Notes under the pieces: model-generated
The model's input: only the letters and a program-made list of their open reading frames with translations
Told to the model about the DNA's origin: nothing
Database searches by the model: none
Assembly: GCA_964517145.1 (NCBI GenBank)
Contig: CAZFBN010000118.1
Coordinates: 1-17,722 of the forward strand
DNA: 17,722 bases
Source: JADJNW01 sp964517145
GTDB lineage: Bacteria; Bacteroidota; Bacteroidia; Chitinophagales; Saprospiraceae
Direction: 5' to 3'
Shown: positions 1 to 6,234 of the stretch, in pieces
Layout of the letters: each line of letters opens with the position of its first letter
Position numbering within the stretch: the first letter of the stretch is position 1
Program-made: the position numbers and the translations under genes

Positions 1-57
1 TTCATGTAATCACTTTGGTTTGCCATGAGTTATGATTTAAAGTTATTAAAAATTATT

Positions 58-1725
58 TTAAAACAATCCTGTAATATTTCCATCTGCATCTACATCAATA
101 CTTTCTGCCGCCGGGGTATTGGGTAATCCTGGCATGCGCATCATTTCGCCGGTGATGGGCACCAGAAAACCAGCGCCTGCGGCGATTTCAATTTCGCGCA
201 CCGTAAGGGTAAAACCGCTTGGGCGACCAATCAGATCAGGATTATCCGAGAAAGATTTTTGTGTTTTTGCCATGCAAATGGGCAAGTTGGTCAAGCCCAG
301 TTTTTCAATACGCTTTAGGTTGTTTTTGGCTTGCGGTGTGTATTCTACTTCTGCCGCTCCATAAATTTGAGTCGCAATGGTATGAATTTTATTTTCCACA
401 TTCCAGCTCCAATCGTACAAAGGCGTGAAAGGCGTGTGATGTTGATCTGCGAGGTTCGCCACGGCTTCCGCCAGTTCCAGGGCACCCGCACCTCCTTTTG
501 CCCACACCTCCGCTACAATCGCCGCTACGCCAATGGCTTTGCACTTTTCTTGCAGCGTGAAAATTTCTGCATCTGTATCATTCGTAAAACGATTAATGGC
601 AACAACCACGGGAATATTATATAACTTGCTGTTTTCCAGGTGTTTTTCTAAATTTACAAAGCCTTTTGCAACCGCATCTGCATTCGGCAATGACAAATCT
701 TTCAACGCAACGCCACCATGGTATTTCAATGCTCGAATGGTTGCCACAAGAACAATCGCATTTGGCGAAAGCCCAGCCGTGCGGCATTTGATGTTTAAAA
801 ACTTTTCGGCACCGAGATCGAAGCCAAAACCAGCTTCTGTGACAACGTAATCGGACAAAGATAAGCCCATTTTGGTGGCAATAATCGTATTCGTTCCTTG
901 TGCAATATTCGCAAACGGACCACCGTGAATGATCGCTGGATTGCCTTCAATGGTTTGCACCAAATTGGGTTGAATCGCATCTTTTAAAAGGGCTGCCATG
1001 GCGCCATGTGCTTTTAAATCACGCGCAAAAACGGGTTGCTTGTCCCAAGTGAAACCTACGAAAATATTGCCGAGCCGTGTTTTTAAATCTTCTAAATTTT
1101 GTGACAAACACAAAATCGCCATCACTTCTGACGCTGCCGTGATGTCAAAACCCGATTCTCTTGGCACGCCGCCGGTGGTGCCGCCCAAACCCACCACCAC
1201 ATTGCGCAAAGCTCGGTCGTTCATGTCCATCACCCGTTTCCAGGCGATGGTACGCGGATCAAGATTGAGTGAATTTTTTGTATTTTGTAAATTGTTGTCA
1301 ATCAAGGCTGCCAGCAAATTGTGCGCTTTTTCAATCGCGGCAAAATCGCCGGTAAAGTGCAAATTGATGTCTTCCATGGGCAGCACTTGCGAGTAACCGC
1401 CGCCGGTTGCGCCACCTTTAATACCAAAAACAGGACCCAGCGAGGGTTCGCGCAGCACCACCGTTGTTTTTTTGCCAATTCGATTCAAACCTTCTGATAA
1501 TCCGATGGATACCGTTGTTTTGCCTTCGCCCGCCGGCGTCGGTGAAATGGCGGACACTAAAATTAGTTTTGCATTTGTAAGACTTTGATTATCAATCAAT
1601 GACAAAGGTAATTTCGCTTTGTAGCGACCATAATAATGCAATTCCGCTTCGTCGATGCTCAGTTTCGCGGCAATGTTACGAATGGGCTGAAGCGTGATGG
1701 TTTTTGCAATTTGCAAGTCTGTCAT
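58..1725 (-). CDS. fhs: Formate--tetrahydrofolate ligase
   Basis: This 555-residue cytoplasmic enzyme joins formate to tetrahydrofolate using ATP, giving 10-formyl-THF for purine synthesis and other one-carbon reactions. The length is normal for the family (about 550-560). The ATP-binding loop TPAGEGKTT lies at residues 63-71, followed by the family's strongly conserved stretch around residues 92-127 (REPSLGPVFGIKGGATGGG, then FTGD). The C-terminus carries the conserved MRMPGLP-type segment close to the end. The frame starts with ATG at 1725 and has no Shine-Dalgarno sequence in front, as is usual in Bacteroidota. It is transcribed away from the hydrolase gene at 1909, and a good promoter candidate lies at 1815-1847 on the same strand. 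No folD or other folate gene is next to it in this window. Assignment is secure from overall sequence character. Confidence 0.97.
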   Translation of the reverse strand: MTDLQIAKTITLQPIRNIAAKLSIDEAELHYYGRYKAKLPLSLIDNQSLTNAKLILVSAISPTPAGEGKTTVSIGLSEGLNRIGKKTTVVLREPSLGPVFGIKGGATGGGYSQVLPMEDINLHFTGDFAAIEKAHNLLAALIDNNLQNTKNSLNLDPRTIAWKRVMDMNDRALRNVVVGLGGTTGGVPRESGFDITAASEVMAILCLSQNLEDLKTRLGNIFVGFTWDKQPVFARDLKAHGAMAALLKDAIQPNLVQTIEGNPAIIHGGPFANIAQGTNTIIATKMGLSLSDYVVTEAGFGFDLGAEKFLNIKCRTAGLSPNAIVLVATIRALKYHGGVALKDLSLPNADAVAKGFVNLEKHLENSKLYNIPVVVAINRFTNDTDAEIFTLQEKCKAIGVAAIVAEVWAKGGAGALELAEAVANLADQHHTPFTPLYDWSWNVENKIHTIATQIYGAAEVEYTPQAKNNLKRIEKLGLTNLPICMAKTQKSFSDNPDLIGRPSGFTLTVREIEIAAGAGFLVPITGEMMRMPGLPNTPAAESIDVDADGNITGLF

Positions 1726-1814
1726 AATCAGGTTTTAATTTGGTGAAAGGTGGATCAGGGATAGCACTTAAAAACGACACGAAAAATAATAAAAGCTAAG
1801 GTGTTAATGTATAT

Positions 1815-1847
1815 CAAATTTAAAAAAGCAACGTTAATTTTTGCAAA
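1815..1847 (-). promoter_or_regulatory. Candidate Bacteroidota-type promoter of fhs
   Basis: On the minus strand TTTG (1847-1844) is followed after 21 nt by TAAATTTG (1822-1815), matching the Bacteroidota -33 TTTG and -7 TAnnTTTG pattern with acceptable spacing. Transcription would begin near 1808, leaving an untranslated leader of roughly 80 nt before the ATG at 1725. This is a motif match only. Confidence 0.5.
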
Positions 1848-1908
1848 ATTTACAACCAATTTGATAAGGTGATGTTGGTAAAAACATTCCCGAAAAATTT
1901 CATCCTGT

Positions 1909-2829
1909 ATGAAAAGAAAGAGACTTATACTCGTGCTGCTGGCATTGGTTGTCATTGCGTTTTCTACTTTCAGCTGCAACCTGCGCCGTTTCACCGATAC
2001 CCGCGATCGTACTATTTTTGAACAATTCGCCGAGCGAGCGCCCCGCGTTCATCCTCAACTCATTCGCTACCAAACGAGCGAAGGACGCACCATGCGTTAC
2101 CTGAAAGTAGGCGTTGACACCTTGCCGACGCTCGTTTTTATTCATGGCGCGCCAAGTTCGATTAAAGGTTGGGCAAATTTTTACCTGGATTCTACACTGC
2201 TGAAAGAATATCGCATCATTGCCATTGATCGTCCGGGCTACGGGAAGTCCGATTTTGGAGAGGTTGTAACAGATTTGCAACAACAAGCGGCATTGATAAA
2301 ACCGGTGTTTGATTTGATTGAAAATGGTAAAGAAGTAACGGTGATTGGCTCTTCTTACGGCGGCACCATTGCGGCGCGGCTGTTGATGGATTATCCGGGT
2401 ATTGCCGATAAGGCGTTGTTGCTTTCTGCTTCTTTAAAACCTGGCGCAGAAAAAACGTATGGCATTTCTTATTTAATGAAAACACCAATTATCAAATATA
2501 TTTTTCCGAAATTTTTAAGATTGGCAACCTATGAAAAGTTTTCTCACTTTTCTGAATTGTCAAAAATGACGGCTTGGGATAAAATTAACATCCCTGTTTT
2601 AATCATTCAGGGCGACCAAGATGATCTGATTTATCCGGACAATGCTCTGTATGCCAAAGAAAAATTGAAAAATGCGCTGGTAGAAATGGTAGTGCTGCCT
2701 GGAAGAGACCATGGTTTGCAATTTTCAGAACCCGCTACCATTAAGCAGTTGTTTCGGAACTGGACGGAAAACCTCCATCTGACAGCAGCGCATAAAGTGA
2801 ATACGCTGGAAGGTGTGAATCAATATTAA
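1909..2829 (+). CDS. Alpha/beta hydrolase, probable lipoprotein
   Basis: A 306-residue alpha/beta-hydrolase fold protein of unknown substrate. The N-terminus (MKRKR, then a hydrophobic run to about residue 22, then Cys23 in TFSC) looks like a lipoprotein signal peptide, though the lipobox is imperfect because Phe is at -2. The oxyanion-hole HGAP begins at residue 79, the nucleophile elbow GSSYGG puts Ser149 in the catalytic position, the acid is probably Asp238 in GDQDD, and the catalytic histidine is His268 in GRDHG. All three members of the triad are therefore present and in normal order. The fold covers esterases, lipases, peptidases and dehalogenases, and nothing here chooses among them. 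It stands alone, divergent from fhs. ATG at 1909 is preferred because it begins the signal peptide. Confidence 0.88.
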   Translation: MKRKRLILVLLALVVIAFSTFSCNLRRFTDTRDRTIFEQFAERAPRVHPQLIRYQTSEGRTMRYLKVGVDTLPTLVFIHGAPSSIKGWANFYLDSTLLKEYRIIAIDRPGYGKSDFGEVVTDLQQQAALIKPVFDLIENGKEVTVIGSSYGGTIAARLLMDYPGIADKALLLSASLKPGAEKTYGISYLMKTPIIKYIFPKFLRLATYEKFSHFSELSKMTAWDKINIPVLIIQGDQDDLIYPDNALYAKEKLKNALVEMVVLPGRDHGLQFSEPATIKQLFRNWTENLHLTAAHKVNTLEGVNQY

Positions 2830-2984
2830 ATAGGAACTAGGAAGGCATAAATATGAAATGTAAACAGGTGTAAATCGGGCTATTATTAATTGTGCTAATC
2901 GCATCAAGATTTTTGCAATAGAAGGATTAGCAGGATATTACAATCCTAGAAATTCTTTCATATTATACATCCTAATGCAGCCTA
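2830..2984. other. Short intergenic stretch between convergent genes
   Basis: This AT-rich stretch of 155 bases separates the hydrolase from the oppositely oriented ferredoxin. I see no reading frame worth calling and no convincing hairpin terminator. A small inverted repeat (ATTACA-CA-TGTAAT, 2984-2997) lies across the ferredoxin stop codon. Confidence 0.4.
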
Positions 2985-3332
2985 TTACACATGTAATCGC
3001 TCTTTGCGCCCCAATAATATATCTTTACTTTCCACGCGTTCCGGGTCGGGTACGCAACAATCCACTGGACACACGGCTGCGCACTGCGGCTCTTCATGGA
3101 AGCCTACGCACTCCGTACATTTATCAGGCACGATGTAATAATAATCGTTGGAAATCGGCGTATGCGTATCTTTTGCGCCAGTTACCTGTCCACTTTCTAA
3201 AATATAGGTGCTTGTAATACCCGTACCATCTGCAATTGCCCATTCTACACCGCCTTCATAAATCGCATTATTCGGACATTCCGGTTCGCAAGCACCGCAG
3301 TTGATACATTCATCCGTTATCATGATTGCCAT
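2985..3332 (-). CDS. 4Fe-4S dicluster ferredoxin (YfhL/Alvin type)
   Basis: A 115-residue soluble electron carrier predicted to bind two [4Fe-4S] clusters. The N-terminal motif is C9-x2-C12-x2-C15-x3-C19-P. The second motif has the longer spacing typical of the Allochromatium/YfhL group: C72-x2-C75-x8-C84-x3-C88-P, with C92 and C93 supplying the last ligand. The two motifs are separated by about 52 residues containing many aromatic and acidic positions, so the protein is longer than an ordinary 80-90-residue ferredoxin of this group. The start is ATG at 3332; a second ATG three codons downstream would also work. It is a single-gene unit with long gaps on both sides, so its redox partner cannot be inferred from context. 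Confidence 0.92.
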   Translation of the reverse strand: MAIMITDECINCGACEPECPNNAIYEGGVEWAIADGTGITSTYILESGQVTGAKDTHTPISNDYYYIVPDKCTECVGFHEEPQCAAVCPVDCCVPDPERVESKDILLGRKERLHV

Positions 3333-3735
3333 AGCAAATTATTTTAATACAAGCTGCCTGATTTTAAGAAGCCAGACACCTTGATATATGTTGAGTATTT
3401 TTTGGCTGTTAGACACTTAAACTATCATTTGCCGCTAATAGTTTTAAATGCGCCGCAAAAATAACTGTTGAATCAGTATGTTCCAAGTTTTCTATTTTTG
3501 AAGTTTGTGGTTTTGCAAGTAATTTGCATCTGAAACGTCAAACACATTAACAAGTAATCCACAAATTAGAAGGAGATAGCTATGCCGCTCTTGTAAAAAT
3601 TAAGGTATTAAGATTGGTTTTAAATTGTAACTAAATGAGGATGTAATATGTTTGTTATTTGAAGCCTGATCTTAGCTCCACTAACATCAAACTTCAAATA
3701 ACAAACGTCAAATAATTAATAAAAAATAATAAACG
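3333..3735. other. 403-bp gene-free region with repeats
   Basis: This is AT-rich non-coding sequence between the ferredoxin start and the symporter stop. It contains a perfect 15-bp inverted repeat at 3650-3706, listed separately, and three copies of AAACGTCA (3533, 3703 and 3731). A TATTTTTG box on the minus strand (3463-3456) could be a -7 element for the ferredoxin, but no matching -33 box is at the right distance. There is no reading frame of convincing length. Confidence 0.5.
3650..3706. repeat. Perfect 15-bp inverted repeat downstream of symporter
   Basis: The left arm GTTTGTTATTTGAAG (3650-3664) and right arm CTTCAAATAACAAAC (3692-3706) pair perfectly around a 27-nt loop. It lies just past the stop codon of the minus-strand symporter, where it could end transcription or protect the 3' end of the mRNA. 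The stem is AT-rich, unlike a classical intrinsic terminator, and could also be a short dispersed repeat. Confidence 0.7.
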
Positions 3736-5520
3736 TCACTGCACCCTTTTCCAGATTCGGAAGAGTAAAAAACCGCCAACCCCTGCAATAACCGTTGCGA
3801 TCAGCGCCGCAGCAACCCGTCCATAAATCCAGAATCCTGTTGCAAATAAGGCAGCGTAAACAGCAATTGCGCCAATCAACATCCCAAAAATTTCCAACGA
3901 GAGCTTGCCCGTTGTCACTTCATGCGATTGCAACTCGCCATTTGCCAAAGCTTTGTCAATTACAGGTTGCCAGCCAACACTAGCCGGTTTTACCAATTTA
4001 TAAAATTGCACCAAAACTTTATGATCTGCTGGAGGCGTAAGCAAAGCTACTGATAACCAGCCAATTGTAGTGATGCCGACCCCAATTAATAATTTTTGAT
4101 AATCCAATAATGGTTCTAAACCCAAGTTGTTGTGCAGAAATTCAAAATAAACAGCCACTAAAAACGAGATGACCATTGCTGCTAATTCGCTGTAAGCATT
4201 GATGCGCCACCAAAACCATCGTAAAATGAATAACAATCCAGTTCCGGCACCAATTTGTAATAAAATATTAAAAGCTTGTAACGCATTTGTTAATGCCAAA
4301 GCAATTAACGCTGCTAATGCCATAAGGATAACCGTTGAAATTCTGCCAATTGTAACTAACTGTTTTTCAGAAGCTTCTGGCTTTACAAAACGTTTATACC
4401 AGTCATTGACCACATAAGAAGAACCCCAGTTCAAATGTGTGGCAATCGTGGACATAAACGCAGCGATTAACGATGCAACAATCAAACCCAACAGCCCTGT
4501 TGGTAGCAATGTCATCATAGCTGGATAAGCCAGGTCGTCATTGATTACAGTAGAACTGATATTTGGAAAGGCTTTTTGTAAAGAAGCAAAATCGGGGAAA
4601 ACTAAAATGGATGCCAGCGCTACTAAAATCCAGGGCCAAGGGCGCAAAGCATAGTGCATGATATTGAAAAACAGGGTGGCACCCATGGCATGATTTTCAG
4701 TTTTTGCCGCCAACATTCGCTGCGCGATGTAGCCTCCGCCGCCTGGCTCCGCACCTGGATACCACACGCTCCACCATTGCACCGCCAAAGGCATCAAAAA
4801 TAGAGGAATCAGCACATTGAGATCGTTAAAATCGGGGAGCACGTTGAGTTTGGTGCTGACTTCCGGATGAGACATTAAATTATCTAAGCCGCCTACTTGT
4901 GGCAAATTCACAATAAAAATGGCAGCTGCCAGCGAACCCACCATTGCAATGACAAATTGGAAAAAATCCGTCCAAATTACGCCTGCAAATCCACCGATCA
5001 CCGAATAAATAACGGTAATAGTGGTAGCGATCAGCAGCGTTTGAGTCGGCGACATGCCCAGCATCACTCCGCCAATTTTAATACCCGCCAGGCACACGGT
5101 TGCCATTATCATAGTATTAAAAAAAACGCCTAAGTATATCGCTCTGAATCCCCGAAGGAAAGCTGCCATTTTTCCGCTGTAGCGAATTTCGTAAAACTCC
5201 ACATCCGTCAGCACACCACTGCGTCGCCAAAGCTTGGCATAGACAAATACCGTGAGCATACCTGTGAGCAGAAACGCCCACCATGCCCAATTACCCGCCA
5301 CCCCATTTTTGCGTACAATATCGGTGACAAGGTTAGGCGTGTCCGCCGAAAAAGTGGTTGCTACCATCGAAAAGCCCAAAAGCCACCAAGGCATGGTTCG
5401 ACCAGATAAGAAAAACTCCGAAGAATCTTTACCCGAACGTTTTGAAACAATCAAACCGATTGTCAGAGATAATACAAAAAAGGCAGCGATAATTGCCCAG
5501 TCTAAAGTCGCTAAATTCAT
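3736..5520 (-). CDS. Sodium:solute symporter (SSS family)
   Basis: A 594-residue inner-membrane transporter that couples uptake of a small organic solute to the sodium gradient. The family signature is visible: an N-terminal helix (residues 7-25), the FFLSGR-x-MPWWLLG segment (36-50) with ATTFSADTPN after it, the GGF-x-GVIWTD-x-x-Q stretch (about 176-188), and the AAFMSTIATHLNWGSSYVVND segment (353-373) that contributes sodium-site serines and threonines. Many further hydrophobic helices follow to the C-terminus. I start it at ATG 5520; the frame stays open to an upstream ATG at 5607, but the extra 29 residues are basic and non-conserved in character and lie before the natural first membrane helix. 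The substrate (sugar, sialic acid, amino acid or other) is not readable. It is monocistronic by context. Confidence 0.93.
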   Translation of the reverse strand: MNLATLDWAIIAAFFVLSLTIGLIVSKRSGKDSSEFFLSGRTMPWWLLGFSMVATTFSADTPNLVTDIVRKNGVAGNWAWWAFLLTGMLTVFVYAKLWRRSGVLTDVEFYEIRYSGKMAAFLRGFRAIYLGVFFNTMIMATVCLAGIKIGGVMLGMSPTQTLLIATTITVIYSVIGGFAGVIWTDFFQFVIAMVGSLAAAIFIVNLPQVGGLDNLMSHPEVSTKLNVLPDFNDLNVLIPLFLMPLAVQWWSVWYPGAEPGGGGYIAQRMLAAKTENHAMGATLFFNIMHYALRPWPWILVALASILVFPDFASLQKAFPNISSTVINDDLAYPAMMTLLPTGLLGLIVASLIAAFMSTIATHLNWGSSYVVNDWYKRFVKPEASEKQLVTIGRISTVILMALAALIALALTNALQAFNILLQIGAGTGLLFILRWFWWRINAYSELAAMVISFLVAVYFEFLHNNLGLEPLLDYQKLLIGVGITTIGWLSVALLTPPADHKVLVQFYKLVKPASVGWQPVIDKALANGELQSHEVTTGKLSLEIFGMLIGAIAVYAALFATGFWIYGRVAAALIATVIAGVGGFLLFRIWKRVQ

Positions 5521-5741
5521 TTTGTTTTGTTTTAGGTGCAGGGATTGGCGGCTCAAACTGCCGAATCCATTTTTTACGAAATAAAATTCGCTTGCACAAA
5601 GGAACAAATTTTCTGGAAATGCGGGCTATTTTGTGGTATAAAGTTAATGCGAAAACAGGCGGATTTTGCTTTATTTCAACACGAAAAGAATGCATTTTTC
5701 ATTATGACAACATTTTGACCGCAATTGTCCAACGAAAACGC

Positions 5742-5760
5742 TAGGTTTGATGTATTTTTG
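5742..5760 (+). promoter_or_regulatory. Two overlapping -7-like boxes before ccmE
   Basis: TAGGTTTG (5742-5749) and TATTTTTG (5753-5760) both match TAnnTTTG and lie 18-37 bp before the ccmE ATG. A TTTG at 5714-5717 is 24 nt upstream of the first box, slightly longer than the usual spacing. They are candidates for the promoter of the ccmE-ccmF run. Confidence 0.4.
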
Positions 5761-5778
5761 TAAAAATTTCCTAAACGC

Positions 5779-6174
5779 ATGAAGAAGATTTATATCGTGG
5801 CAGTGGTGATGATTGTAGCAGCCATTGTATTGCTGACCAGCACTGCTAAGGATGTGAGCACCTACGGCACCTTTTCCGATGCTAGTAAAACAAGTGAAAA
5901 AGTAAAAATTGCCGGGCAGTTGTCGAAAGACAAAGAGATGATTTACAATCCTGAAAAAGACCCGAATTACTTCAGTTTTTACATCAAGGATACAAAAGGC
6001 GAAGAACGCAAAGTGGTGCTGCTTGCTAGCAAACCACAGGATTTTGAATTGTCGGAACAAATTGTAGTGACCGGCAAAATGAAGGGCGACGAATTCGTAG
6101 CTACGGATTTGTTAATGAAATGCCCGTCAAAATATAAAGACGAGGAAATTTATATCAAGAGTGAAAAGGGTTAA
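5779..6174 (+). CDS. ccmE: Cytochrome c maturation heme chaperone CcmE (CxxxY variant)
   Basis: CcmE takes heme in the periplasm and passes it to CcmF for attachment to apocytochromes c. This 131-residue protein has one N-terminal membrane anchor (residues 3-21) and an OB-fold-like soluble domain with the family pattern: KVKIAGQL (41-48), YFSFYIKD (64-71), VVLLASKPQDF (79-89), and IVVTGKMKGDEFVATDLLMKCPSKY (95-119). At the position where Proteobacterial CcmE has the heme-binding histidine of HDENY, this one has Cys115 and Tyr119 (CPSKY, that is CxxxY). Variants of this type are known from Desulfovibrio and archaea and, from memory, also from Bacteroidota. It lies 60 bp upstream of ccmF on the same strand, so co-transcription is likely. 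No ccmA, ccmB, ccmC, ccmD, ccmG or ccmH is present here. Confidence 0.9.
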   Translation: MKKIYIVAVVMIVAAIVLLTSTAKDVSTYGTFSDASKTSEKVKIAGQLSKDKEMIYNPEKDPNYFSFYIKDTKGEERKVVLLASKPQDFELSEQIVVTGKMKGDEFVATDLLMKCPSKYKDEEIYIKSEKG

Positions 6175-6234
6175 TAAAGGAATAAGGGGATAGGGTGATT
6201 CGGAGCGTGGCTTATTCTCCTATAAACTAAATAA

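Noticed and set aside
998..1396. Plus-strand open frame of 132 codons inside fhs
   Set aside because: It is antisense to a certain gene, with no recognisable protein features; a shadow frame.
3570..3596. AAGGAG six bases before ATG with a four-codon frame (MPLL)
   Set aside because: The Shine-Dalgarno sequence is good, but the frame is too short to call, no gene follows on this strand, and such sequences arise by chance in AT-rich gaps.
5521..5607. 29-residue N-terminal extension of the symporter
   Set aside because: The first membrane helix of the family begins right after ATG 5520; the extra residues are not signal-like.
5671..6060. Minus-strand open frame of 129 codons across ccmE
   Set aside because: It is antisense to ccmE and rich in Phe, His and Cys as expected from a reverse reading; not a gene.
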